Made by a program: the position numbers and the translations under genes | Origin: Bradyrhizobium sp. LTSP885 | GTDB taxonomy: Bacteria; Pseudomonadota; Alphaproteobacteria; Rhizobiales; Xanthobacteraceae | Direction: 5' to 3' | NCBI RefSeq assembly: GCF_000938305.1 | Contig: NZ_JYMT01000031.1 | Coordinates: forward strand, 1 to 64,000 | Length of the DNA stretch: 64,000 bases | In this document: piece by piece, positions 42,214-50,712 of the stretch | Layout of the letters: each line of letters begins with the position of its first letter | Position numbering within the stretch: position 1 is the stretch's first letter | The notes under the pieces: model-generated | Seen by the model: only the letters and a program-made list of their open reading frames with translations | Told to the model about the DNA's origin: nothing | Database searches by the model: none

Positions 42214-43320
42214 ATGACAAGTTGCGTGTCGCGTCTTCCCGCCAATCGTTTTCGACCGATCCGATCCACGCTCGGCATCGTCGCCGGCCTGGCAATCGCC
42301 GCCGCGATCACGCCGGCGGCGGCAGCCGAGACGCCGTGGTTTCCGATGAAGCTCTACGACGCTTCATCAGGCACGCCGAAGCCGGCGGAGTACACGCCGC
42401 TGCCGAAGGCCGAGAAGCCCTACAAGCTCTGCGTGCTGTTCCCGCACATGAAGGACAGCTTCTGGGTGGCAGTCGCCTACGGCATCGTGAAGCAGGCCGA
42501 GGCGATGAATGTCAACATGACGCTCTATGAAGCCGGCGGCTATGAGAACCTGCCCAAGCAGCTCTCGCAGTTCGACGACTGCATGGCGAGCGGCGCCGAT
42601 GCCATTATTGTCGGTGCCATCTCCGGTGCTGGCCTCAGCAAGAAATTCGAGGAAGCCAAAGCCAAGGGCGTGCCGGTCGTCGGCGTCGCCAATCCGCTGC
42701 CGCCTAACGCCCTGCCTGCGGCAATCTATGTCGACTTCGTCGCCATGGGCGCAGTGACCGGCGAAGGCCTGCTGGCGCAGGCCAAGCCCGGCGACAAGCT
42801 CAACATCGTGACCTTCCCCGGCCCGGCCGGCTCGGGCTGGGCGGAATCGTTCAACGAAGGCTTCAAGAAGGCGGTGGCGAAAAACCCGAACGCCAAGATT
42901 CTTGCCGAGAAATTCGGAGACTCCGGCGTCGCGGTCCAGCTCCAGCTGATCCAGGACGCGTTGCAGGCCTATCCCGGCATGAACGTGATCTGGGGGACCG
43001 CCCCCACCGCCGAAGCCGCGATCGGCGCGGTCGCAGAATCCGGACGCAACGACATGAAGATCATGTCGTCCTATGAGAACCAGGCCATGCTCGATGCACT
43101 GAACCGCGGCGACATCCTCGCCTTTGCGACCCAGTACCCGGTTGGCGAAGGCGCCGTCTCGGTCGATCAGGCGGTGCGCCTGATCGAAAAGAAGCCGGTG
43201 ATGAGCTTCGCCCAGCCGCTGGCATCAGCAGTCGACAAGACCACCGTGCCGAAGCTGCAGATGGACCTCGTGCTGGCACCCGGAAGCTGGACCCCGGTCT
43301 ATTCGGTCAAGGCCAAGTAG
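42214..43320 (+). CDS. TorT-like periplasmic binding protein (sugar-type ABC importer)
   Basis: 368 residues from ATG 42214 with AGGA upstream. A signal peptide (STLGIVAGLAIAAAI, cleavage near AAA-ET at 38) precedes a mature protein with the TorT-like start PWFPMKLYD and KLCVLFPHMKDSFWVAVAYG (about 72-91), then MTLYEAGGYENLPKQLSQFD and IVGAISGAGLSKKFEEAKAK. TorT proteins bind TMAO in two-component systems, but here the next genes are an RbsA-type ATPase and two RbsC-type permeases, so it is an importer subunit. The ligand is not predicted by the fold. Confidence 0.9.
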   Translation: MTSCVSRLPANRFRPIRSTLGIVAGLAIAAAITPAAAAETPWFPMKLYDASSGTPKPAEYTPLPKAEKPYKLCVLFPHMKDSFWVAVAYGIVKQAEAMNVNMTLYEAGGYENLPKQLSQFDDCMASGADAIIVGAISGAGLSKKFEEAKAKGVPVVGVANPLPPNALPAAIYVDFVAMGAVTGEGLLAQAKPGDKLNIVTFPGPAGSGWAESFNEGFKKAVAKNPNAKILAEKFGDSGVAVQLQLIQDALQAYPGMNVIWGTAPTAEAAIGAVAESGRNDMKIMSSYENQAMLDALNRGDILAFATQYPVGEGAVSVDQAVRLIEKKPVMSFAQPLASAVDKTTVPKLQMDLVLAPGSWTPVYSVKAK

Positions 43321-43337
43321 GCCCAGGCCACATACGT

Positions 43338-43363
43338 CAGGCGGGAGCCACAGCTCCCGCCTG
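43338..43363 (+). terminator. Strong hairpin between binding-protein and ATPase genes
   Basis: CAGGCGGGAGC-CACA-GCTCCCGCCTG is a perfect 11-bp stem with a 4-base loop, 17 bp after the binding-protein stop. It has no T-run and is followed by the ATPase gene of the same importer, so it most likely sets differential expression or mRNA stability rather than full termination. Confidence 0.7.
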
Positions 43364-43389
43364 CTTGCCGGACACCCACGGAGCAGGAG

Positions 43390-44928
43390 ATGGATGCCGA
43401 AATCGATCTGAAGCAGGCCGAGCCCCTGCTCCGTTTGCGTGGCATCTCGAAACGCTTTGCCGGTGTCCGGGCGCTCGATCGGGTCGATCTCGATGTCCGC
43501 GCCGGCGAGCTGCACGTGCTGTTCGGTGAGAACGGCGCCGGCAAATCGACCTTGATCAATGTCGTGTCGGGCACGTTTCCACCCGACGAAGGCACGTTCC
43601 ATTTCGGCGGCGAAGAGATCCGACATTTCACGCCGCAGCGGGCGCGCGCGATCGGTATCAGCCCGGTTTTCCAGGAATTCTCGCTGGTGCCGAGCCTCAC
43701 CGTGGAAGAGAATCTGTTCCTCGGCCGCGAAGCCTCGCGCGGCGGCGTCCTGCGTACGCGGGAGATGCGAAAGCGTGCCCGGAACCTCATCGACGAGCTC
43801 GGCTTCGACCTCGATCCATCACAGCGGGTTGACGATCTCTCGCGCGCGCACCAGCAGATGGCGGAGATCGCCAAGGCCCTGCTCGGCCGGGTTCGTCTGC
43901 TGATCCTCGACGAGCCGACCGCCTCCCTGACCGAGCGCGAGACCGGACGGCTGTTCGAACTGATCGCGCGGCTGAAAAGCCAGAATGTCGGGCTGATCTA
44001 CGTTTCGCACCGCATGCGCGAGATCCGCGCGCTGGCCGACCGCGTCACAATTTTGCGTGACGGCCGCCACATCCGTACCGTCGACGCCGCTGCATCGACC
44101 GATGGCGAACTGGTCGAATTGATGACCGGTCGCAAGATCGACCTGCTGTTTCCGGCCATCGCGCACAGACCGGACAAGATCATGGTCGACGTCGAAAATC
44201 TCACGTTGGCCGACGGCAGCGTCCGCGACGTCAACTTCTACGCCCAGGCCGGTGAGATCACGGGTATTGCGGGTCTCGTCGGCTGCGGCAAGTCGGAGCT
44301 GGTCCGTGCGATCTATGGACTCGCACCGATGACCTCGGGCGTTATCAGGATCGACGGCCTGCCATACGAATTTCCGGCGCCGCGGCGCAGCCTGAAGCAC
44401 GGCATCGCCTATTTCCCAGCCAACCGGATCGCCGAAGGCCTCGCGCTGTCACGTCCGATCCGCGAGAACGCCTCGATGACCGGGCTCGACCTACCCGCCT
44501 TCGCCCGCTTCGGCGTGCTGCGGCAAGCAGCGGAGCGCACGGCGATCGGCCGCATCATGGCGCAGTTGCAACTCAGGCCGCCCGATATCGAGCGGCCAGC
44601 CGGCGCGCTGTCGGGCGGCAATCGCCAGAAAGTGATGCTCGGCCGCGCGCTCACGCGTGAGCTGACCGTGTTCCTGTTCGACGAACCAAGCGTCGGCATC
44701 GACGTCGGCGCCAAGCTCGAGGTCTACGAATTCATGAAACGCCTCGTCGAGGCCGGCGCCGCCGTTATCGTGGTGTCGTCCGAACTGCCGGAGGTGTTGG
44801 CGCTGTCGAACCGGCTCTACGTGATGCACAACGGCCGGATCGCAGCTGAGCTGAAGGGCGCTGCGAAGACCGAGCAGAACGTGCTCGCGAGCTTCTTCCG
44901 GGATCATCTCGCGGCGGAGGTCGCATGA
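43390..44928 (+). CDS. Sugar-type ABC transporter ATP-binding protein (RbsA-like, duplicated ATPase)
   Basis: 512 residues from ATG 43390. Two ATPase halves: the first with Walker A GENGAGKSTLINVVSG (about 47-62), signature LSRAHQQMAEIAKAL and Walker B LLILDEPTASL; the second with the degenerate Walker A LVGCGKSELVRAIYG and signature LSGGNRQKVMLGRAL with Walker B FLFDEPSVGIDVGAK. This is the RbsA/MglA pattern in which the second site is partly inactive. It energises the two permeases that follow with a four-base overlap. Confidence 0.93.
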   Translation: MDAEIDLKQAEPLLRLRGISKRFAGVRALDRVDLDVRAGELHVLFGENGAGKSTLINVVSGTFPPDEGTFHFGGEEIRHFTPQRARAIGISPVFQEFSLVPSLTVEENLFLGREASRGGVLRTREMRKRARNLIDELGFDLDPSQRVDDLSRAHQQMAEIAKALLGRVRLLILDEPTASLTERETGRLFELIARLKSQNVGLIYVSHRMREIRALADRVTILRDGRHIRTVDAAASTDGELVELMTGRKIDLLFPAIAHRPDKIMVDVENLTLADGSVRDVNFYAQAGEITGIAGLVGCGKSELVRAIYGLAPMTSGVIRIDGLPYEFPAPRRSLKHGIAYFPANRIAEGLALSRPIRENASMTGLDLPAFARFGVLRQAAERTAIGRIMAQLQLRPPDIERPAGALSGGNRQKVMLGRALTRELTVFLFDEPSVGIDVGAKLEVYEFMKRLVEAGAAVIVVSSELPEVLALSNRLYVMHNGRIAAELKGAAKTEQNVLASFFRDHLAAEVA

Positions 44929-45944
44929 GCACTGCGCTCACGGCCGGCCACCCCCGGGCGTCGATCGGCCTTGGCCGATCGATCGCGGAACGAATCGGAT
45001 TCCTGCCGGCCCTGCTGGTGGCGGTGATTGCTGGCATGTCGGCGATCGATCCGCAGTTCTACGGCTTGATCAATATCCTGAACATCCTCCGTAACGGCTC
45101 GTTCCTGGCAATCGTCGCCTGCGGACAGGCGCTGGTGATCATCGCAGGCGGTTTCGATCTTTCGGTCGGCGCCGTCGTCGCACTTGCCAGCGTCGTGACA
45201 GCCAAGACCATGGCCGTCACGGCGGCGACGTTTCCCGGCAATAATGCCCTCATCATTGCAAGCGGCGTCGCCGCCGGGCTTGGCTGCGGACTCGTGGTCG
45301 GGCTCGTCAACGGCTTATGCGTGGCGAAGCTCAAGGTCTCCGGCTTCGTGGTCACCCTCGGCACGATGTCGGCGACCGCAGGCGTCGGCCTCATGATCAC
45401 GAGCGGCATCCCGGTCTACGGCATGCCGGAGGTCTTCGTGAAGGGCTTTGGCCGCGCCCAGGTGTTCGGCCTGCCGACCGCCGTCTATGTCGCGCTCGCC
45501 GTGATTGTCGCGATGATGTTCGCGCAACGGCGCACGCTGTTCGGCCGCTACGTCTATGCGATCGGCGGCAATGTCGATGCGGCCGTGGTGTCGGGTGTAT
45601 CGATCCAGCGCCACATCGTCGGCACCTATGTCGCCTCCAGCGTGCTGGCGGCGTTGACCGGAATCCTGCTCACTGCGCAGGTCGGCTCCGGCCAGGCGAG
45701 TTTTGGCGGCGACCGCATGATGCTGCAGTCGATCGCCGCCGCCGTGATCGGTGGCGTCAGCCTGCGCGGCGGTGTCGGCCGAGCCGAGATCGTCGCGGTC
45801 AGCGCGCTGTTCCTGACCATCCTCGGCAATGCGCTCAACCTGCTGCACATCGACTCCCGCCTGCAACCGGTGTTTCTCGGCGTCATCATGGTGGCGGCGG
45901 TGGCACTGGACGAACTCAGCCGACGGAGGAAGTCCCGTGTCTGA
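44925..45944 (+). CDS. Sugar-type ABC transporter permease (RbsC-like), first copy
   Basis: 339 residues, ATG 44925 overlapping the ATPase stop. Eight to ten hydrophobic segments are visible. RbsC family signatures include IVACGQALVIIAGGFDLSVG (about 64-83), FVVTLGTMSATAGVGLMITS, TLFGRYVYAIGGNVDAAVVS and LQSIAAAVIGGVSLRGGVGR near 267. It pairs with the second permease to form an asymmetric channel, as the two are divergent in sequence. The next gene overlaps its end. Confidence 0.93.
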   Translation: MSTALTAGHPRASIGLGRSIAERIGFLPALLVAVIAGMSAIDPQFYGLINILNILRNGSFLAIVACGQALVIIAGGFDLSVGAVVALASVVTAKTMAVTAATFPGNNALIIASGVAAGLGCGLVVGLVNGLCVAKLKVSGFVVTLGTMSATAGVGLMITSGIPVYGMPEVFVKGFGRAQVFGLPTAVYVALAVIVAMMFAQRRTLFGRYVYAIGGNVDAAVVSGVSIQRHIVGTYVASSVLAALTGILLTAQVGSGQASFGGDRMMLQSIAAAVIGGVSLRGGVGRAEIVAVSALFLTILGNALNLLHIDSRLQPVFLGVIMVAAVALDELSRRRKSRV

Positions 45945-46950
45945 CCTCGAATTGTCGGTCGACGCAAAGGACACCGGGTCTGCGAGGCTGGCTCCGATCA
46001 AATGGCTGTGGCACAGCATACTGCCGATTGCGCTGGTCGTGCTTCTGCTCGGTTTCGCCGCCGTCGACCGCCGCGTGCTGTCGCCGGCCAATCTGCTCAA
46101 CATCGCCCAGCAGACCAGCTATCTGGCGCTGTTTGCGATGGCCCAGAGCGTGGTGATCCTGACCCGCGGCTTCGACCTCGCCCTCGGCCCGGCGGTGTCG
46201 ATGGTCAGCGTCGGCACCGCCCTGGCGATGGCCAGTGCGACCGCAGCGGGCCACGACACCACGACCGTGCTGCTTGCCGGGCTTGGCGCCGGATTTGGCC
46301 TCGGCGTCGCCTGCGGCCTTTTCAACGGCGTGGTGATCGCGATGCTTGGCGTAAACCCCTTTGTCGCGACGCTCGGCAGCTACAACATCGCAATCGGAGT
46401 CGCGACGACGCTTTCGGCCGGACGGCCGGTGCAGGGCGTGCCGGACCTGTTCTCCCAAATCTTCTACGGCGGCAGCATCTTCGGCGTACCGGCCGCCATC
46501 ATCATCACCGTTGCGGTCGGCATCGTTTTGCATTTGATGCTGGCGCGCACCGTGTTCGGCCGTTCGCTCTACATCATCGGCACCAACCCGCGCGCCGCCG
46601 CGGTGGCCGGCCTGCCGGTAAAGCGGATCGTGGCCCTGACCTATGTGCTCTGCTCGAGCCTCGCAGCACTTGGTGCCATCATGATGACGGCGCGCACCGG
46701 CTCGGGCGAGCCCAATCTCGGCGGTTCGCTGTCGCTGCAGGCGATCGCCGGCGCCGTCGTCGGTGGAACGAGCCTGGCCGGCGGTCGCGGCGGGGTCGGC
46801 ACCGCGGTGCTCGGCGCCATGTTCGTCACCATCCTGTCCAACGGCATGAATCTCACCCGTATCGACGGCTACGTCCAGATGATCGTGCTCGGCGCGATCG
46901 TCATCATCGGCGTGCTGCTCGATCGCCTGCGACAGGAACGAAGCCAATGA
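45937..46950 (+). CDS. Sugar-type ABC transporter permease (RbsC-like), second copy
   Basis: 337 residues. GTG 45937, with GGAGGA at 45925-45930, lies inside the end of the first permease gene; the longer frame from 45829 is overlap. Motifs: FAMAQSVVILTRGFDLALGP (about 65-84), FVATLGSYNIAIGVATTLSA, TVFGRSLYIIGTNPRAAAVA and LQAIAGAVVGGTSLAGGRGG. It completes the importer started by the TorT-like protein. The stop overlaps the start of the FAD-binding hydroxylase subunit by four bases, joining transport and catabolism in one transcript. Confidence 0.93.
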   Translation: MSDLELSVDAKDTGSARLAPIKWLWHSILPIALVVLLLGFAAVDRRVLSPANLLNIAQQTSYLALFAMAQSVVILTRGFDLALGPAVSMVSVGTALAMASATAAGHDTTTVLLAGLGAGFGLGVACGLFNGVVIAMLGVNPFVATLGSYNIAIGVATTLSAGRPVQGVPDLFSQIFYGGSIFGVPAAIIITVAVGIVLHLMLARTVFGRSLYIIGTNPRAAAVAGLPVKRIVALTYVLCSSLAALGAIMMTARTGSGEPNLGGSLSLQAIAGAVVGGTSLAGGRGGVGTAVLGAMFVTILSNGMNLTRIDGYVQMIVLGAIVIIGVLLDRLRQERSQ

Positions 46951-47828
46951 CGTCAGGTCTTGTCGTGCGTGCCGAACATAGCGACGCGGGGTCGATTTAT
47001 GTCGCCCCTACGCTGCCGGCCGCGCTCGACGCGCTGCACGACTTCGGGTCCGCTGGCGCCCCCCTCGCCGGCGGCACGTGGATCATGCGATCCCCGATCC
47101 GGCACGAGCCGCTCAAGCCGCACTACGTCGCGATCGGAAAGATCCCCGAACTGAGCGCGATCCGGATCGATGCTGCGGCGGTTGAGATTGGTGCAGCGGT
47201 GACGCACGCGGCGTTGGCGGCGGCGTTGACCGACCTCCCGGAGTTCAGCGTCCTCGTCACCGCAGCCGGCCGCTCCGCCAACCCGGCGATCCGCAACATG
47301 GCAACGATCGGCGGCAATCTAGCGGCGTCGGACTTCGCCGCGGCGGATTGCGTGCCGGCATTACTCTGCCTCGATGCTGCGGTCGAAGTTGCAAGCCGGA
47401 ATAACAGCGAGCGCATGAGCCTGGTCGACTTTCTCAAGGTGCGATCGACACTCTCGCCCGGCCGGTTGGTCACCAGGATCATCGTGCCTCGGACCGAGCG
47501 CAAGACCGCGCATGCCCGCCTGCCGCTGCGCAAGTCGGGTGACTATCCCGTCGCCATCGTCAGCCTCTCGGTGAACGTCGATGCAGCCAGCCGCGTCCAG
47601 GCGATCCGGATCGCGGTCGGCTCGGTCGAACCGGCTGCGCGACGCTGGGGGCGGCTCGAAGCCGCCCTGCTTGGCGGCGCGCTCGATCCCCCGCGGGTGG
47701 CTGATATCGCCGCAGGGCTGGCCGAGGAGTTCATCGGCCGCGACAGCATCGAGGTGCCGGCCTGGTATCGTGTGAGTGTGTTGCCGAGCCTGGTGCGCCG
47801 CGCGGTCGCCGCCGCGCTTGACGGTTAA
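46947..47828 (+). CDS. FAD-binding subunit of a xanthine dehydrogenase-family molybdenum hydroxylase (CoxM/XdhB type)
   Basis: 293 residues from ATG 46947. The FAD-PCMH domain is marked by PLAGGTWIMRSPIR (about 40-53) and by SANPAIRNMATIGGNLAASD (about 110-129), which holds the flavin pyrophosphate-binding loop; ADCVPALLCLDAAVEV and LPLRKSGDYPVAIVSLSVNV follow. It shuttles electrons from the 2Fe-2S subunit to an acceptor. It lies in the order FAD - 2Fe-2S - molybdopterin subunit, as in coxMSL-like sets, and is translationally coupled to the importer genes. Confidence 0.92.
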   Translation: MTSGLVVRAEHSDAGSIYVAPTLPAALDALHDFGSAGAPLAGGTWIMRSPIRHEPLKPHYVAIGKIPELSAIRIDAAAVEIGAAVTHAALAAALTDLPEFSVLVTAAGRSANPAIRNMATIGGNLAASDFAAADCVPALLCLDAAVEVASRNNSERMSLVDFLKVRSTLSPGRLVTRIIVPRTERKTAHARLPLRKSGDYPVAIVSLSVNVDAASRVQAIRIAVGSVEPAARRWGRLEAALLGGALDPPRVADIAAGLAEEFIGRDSIEVPAWYRVSVLPSLVRRAVAAALDG

Positions 47829-47849
47829 AGGGCCAGTGAGAAAGCGAAC

Positions 47850-48308
47850 ATGGTCTTGAGCCTGAGCATCAACGGCGATCGCCTCACCTCCATCGCCGAT
47901 CCGGCGATGCCGCTCGTCGACGTCCTGCGCGAGGAGTTTCACCTGACCGGCGCCAAGCCGGTGTGCCGCGAGGGCTTTTGCGGCGCCTGCATGGTGCTGG
48001 TCGACGGCAGGCCTGCGCCGTCATGCCTGATGCCCGTAGCGCTCGCACAGGGTTGCGATATCCGCACGGTCGAAGGCCTTGCCATCAACGGCACGTTGAA
48101 TCCGATCCAGCAGGCCCTCGAGGCCTCCGATGCGGTGCAATGCGGCATGTGTTTTCCTGGCATGGTGGTCACCTTGACGCATCTTTTGACGACCACGCCC
48201 GGCGCGACTCGCGACGATATCCGTGCGGCGCTGACCGGCAACATCTGCCGTTGTACCGGATATGAGCGCATCGTCGAGGCCACATTGCTGGCGCTCGCCG
48301 CGAGATAG
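47850..48308 (+). CDS. 2Fe-2S subunit of a xanthine dehydrogenase-family molybdenum hydroxylase (CoxS/XdhS type)
   Basis: 152 residues from ATG 47850. The plant-type 2Fe-2S cluster is CREGFCGACMVLVDG with another cysteine in PSCLMPV (about 40-72), and the C-terminal helical cluster is AVQCGMCFPGMV and GNICRCTGYERIVEA (about 100-145). All eight cysteines for two 2Fe-2S clusters are present, with the usual length. It relays electrons from the molybdenum centre to FAD. Confidence 0.94.
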   Translation: MVLSLSINGDRLTSIADPAMPLVDVLREEFHLTGAKPVCREGFCGACMVLVDGRPAPSCLMPVALAQGCDIRTVEGLAINGTLNPIQQALEASDAVQCGMCFPGMVVTLTHLLTTTPGATRDDIRAALTGNICRCTGYERIVEATLLALAAR

Positions 48309-48322
48309 CAGGAGGCGCAGCA

Positions 48323-50695
48323 ATGTCCGACACATCAGCAACCATGGATTTCCGGCGACGCGATGCCAGCGACAAGCTGCGCGGCCACACGCGCTACACC
48401 ATCGATCGCTATTTGCCGGGGATGCTGCATGCAGCGGTGCTGCGCGCCAGCGTACCTTCGGGGCGTATCGTCCGTCTCGACACCACCAAAGCCGCGCGCA
48501 TGCCGGGCGTGCGCGCCATCATCACGGCGGCCGATGCACCCGGCAAGATCGGGATCGGTATTGCCGACCACCCGCTGTTCGCGCGCGACGTGATCCGCTA
48601 TGACGGCGAGCCGCTGGCTGCGGTTGCCGCCGACACGCTGGCCCATGCTCAGGCTGCGCTCGCCGCGATCGAACTTGAAATTGCGCCCTTGTCGGCGGTG
48701 CTCACCATGGCCGAGGCGCTTCAGCCCGGCGTCGCGCTCATTCACCCCGACTGGCGCGAGCACGAAATCCTGTTCGAAGGCGGTGCGCGCAAAGGCAATG
48801 TCGCCTGGGAAGCAACTGTCGTCCGCGGCGATGTCGATGCCGCCTTCGCCAGAGCGGACGTCGAGATCGTCGAGAGCTCCTTCCGCGTCGGGCGCCAAAA
48901 CCATGTCGCCTTCGAGCCGCGCGCGGTGGTCGCAAGCTATGAGGATGGACGTTTCCACATCGAGACGTCGACCCAGGTGCCCTGGACCGTCCGCAACGCG
49001 ACCGCGCGCCTGCTCGGTGTTGCCGCCTCCCAAGTCCGAGTGACGGTGCCGGCGGTCGGCGGCGGCTTCGGTCTCAAATTCGACCTTGCGGTCGAGCCGT
49101 TCGCCGCGCTTTTGGCGCGTGCCAGCGGACGACCGGTGCGGCTGGTCAACTCGCGCGAGGAGGAGATGCTGACCTGCCTGTTCCGCGAGAATGCCGAGAT
49201 CAGGATTCGCTCGGCGGTGACACCCAACGGCGAGATCGTCGGTCGCGAGGCCGTCGTGCTGATGGATTGCGGCGCCTATGGCGGGGAACAGATCTTCCTG
49301 ACCACGATGACCGCGCATACGCTCGGCGGCAACTACCGGCTCGGCGCGGTGCGGCTGGTATCGCGCGCGGTCTATACCAACACCGCCCCGAACGGCGCCT
49401 TCCGCTGCTGCAACGGCGTCTACAACACTTTCGCGCTGGAACGACACACCGACGAGATCGCCGCGCGGATCGGCATGGATCCCCTCACTTTCCGCCGCCG
49501 CAACGTGCTCGGCGACGGCGATCTCGGCGCCACGGGACAAGTGTTCGAGGGCAACGTGCTCGGCCCGATGCTGGAGCGGATGGACACGCTGCGGGATGCG
49601 GCCGCGCCGCCGCGCGTGCTTGACGATGGCCGGCTCTACGGCCGCGCCACCACGGTCGGGACATGGTTCGTCTTTGTCGGTCCGTCGGCCGCGACCGTGA
49701 ACATGAACGCCGACGGCACGGCCACGCTCGTGACGTCAGGCGTCGAGATCGGCTCCGGCTCGATGATGCAAAGCCTGCCGCAGATCGTCGCCGGCACGCT
49801 CGGCATGAATCCTGGAGACGTGATCGTGCGCGCCGCCGACACCGATGCCGCAGGCTACGATGTCGGTGTCGGCGGTGGCCGCACCACGGTCGCGCTCGGC
49901 GCCGCGAGCCTGTCAGCCGCGCAGGAGGTCCGCACCAAACTCCTCAAGGTCGCCTCGGACATGATCGAGGCGGCACCCGAAGACCTTGTGATGCGCGATG
50001 GACGAATCGAGATCGCCGGCGCACCCGGCTCCGGCCGCGCGATCGCCGAGGTCGCCACCCGCGCCCAGGCCAAGATCGGTCCGATCTCGGGCACCGGCGC
50101 CTTCACCGGCGCCGGCGTGCCGGCGATGCCGGGATGCGTCGCGGGCCACTTCATCGACGCGATCGATATCCCGGTCTTTGCCGTGCATGACTGCGAGGTC
50201 GCCGTCGACAAGGAAACCGGACATGTCGAGGTGCTGAATTATCGCGTCGTCCAGGATGTCGGCCGTGCGTTGAACCCGCGCGCCGTCCATGGCCAGATCC
50301 AGGGCGGCGTCGTGCAGGGACTGGGCTACGCCCTGCACGAAGAGGTGACAATCGGCAGCAACGGCCGCGTCAACCAGAACGGCTTCGAGACCTACCGCGT
50401 GCCGCTGGCGCTCGATGTGGTTCCGGTCGAGATAAATCTCTACGAGGGAGCCCCATCGATCGGACCTCTCGGCACCAAGGGTGCGGGCGAGGTCCCGATC
50501 CTCAATGTCGGTGCGGCCATCGCCTGCGCTGTGGCTGACGCGACGGGAAAGCGCGTTCAGGAACTGCCGTTGACACCGCCGCGCGTGCTCGAGCTTCTGC
50601 TCGACCGCAGGCAGGACCTCACCCTGCCGCATATCGCCGACGTTTGGGCGGACAATCTGGTGCGCCCGCACGGCGCGTCAGGCCGCACAGCCTGA
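48323..50695 (+). CDS. Molybdopterin-binding catalytic subunit of a xanthine dehydrogenase-family hydroxylase
   Basis: 790 residues from ATG 48323 with AGGAGG upstream. The Mo-binding region includes VPAVGGGFGLKFDLAVEPFA (about 244-263), the NGAFRCCNGVYNTFALERHT segment, VGVGGGRTTVALGAASLSA (about 513-531) and the catalytic glutamate in GTKGAGEVP (Glu723). Residue pattern around 350-360 (GAFRCC) lacks the AYRGAGR-type selenium/CO loop of CO dehydrogenase, so this is a hydroxylase of organic substrates, probably an N-heterocycle or aldehyde. Placed after the importer and near HyuAB, it could hydroxylate the imported ring to a lactam that HyuAB opens. Confidence 0.93.
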   Translation: MSDTSATMDFRRRDASDKLRGHTRYTIDRYLPGMLHAAVLRASVPSGRIVRLDTTKAARMPGVRAIITAADAPGKIGIGIADHPLFARDVIRYDGEPLAAVAADTLAHAQAALAAIELEIAPLSAVLTMAEALQPGVALIHPDWREHEILFEGGARKGNVAWEATVVRGDVDAAFARADVEIVESSFRVGRQNHVAFEPRAVVASYEDGRFHIETSTQVPWTVRNATARLLGVAASQVRVTVPAVGGGFGLKFDLAVEPFAALLARASGRPVRLVNSREEEMLTCLFRENAEIRIRSAVTPNGEIVGREAVVLMDCGAYGGEQIFLTTMTAHTLGGNYRLGAVRLVSRAVYTNTAPNGAFRCCNGVYNTFALERHTDEIAARIGMDPLTFRRRNVLGDGDLGATGQVFEGNVLGPMLERMDTLRDAAAPPRVLDDGRLYGRATTVGTWFVFVGPSAATVNMNADGTATLVTSGVEIGSGSMMQSLPQIVAGTLGMNPGDVIVRAADTDAAGYDVGVGGGRTTVALGAASLSAAQEVRTKLLKVASDMIEAAPEDLVMRDGRIEIAGAPGSGRAIAEVATRAQAKIGPISGTGAFTGAGVPAMPGCVAGHFIDAIDIPVFAVHDCEVAVDKETGHVEVLNYRVVQDVGRALNPRAVHGQIQGGVVQGLGYALHEEVTIGSNGRVNQNGFETYRVPLALDVVPVEINLYEGAPSIGPLGTKGAGEVPILNVGAAIACAVADATGKRVQELPLTPPRVLELLLDRRQDLTLPHIADVWADNLVRPHGASGRTA

Positions 50696-50712
50696 GCCGA
50701 GGACGTACTCGG

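Noticed and set aside
46002..47828. Single 608-aa protein covering a permease region and the FAD subunit
   Set aside because: The first part is an out-of-frame reading of the RbsC-like permease. The FAD-binding protein starts at ATG 46947, which overlaps the permease stop.
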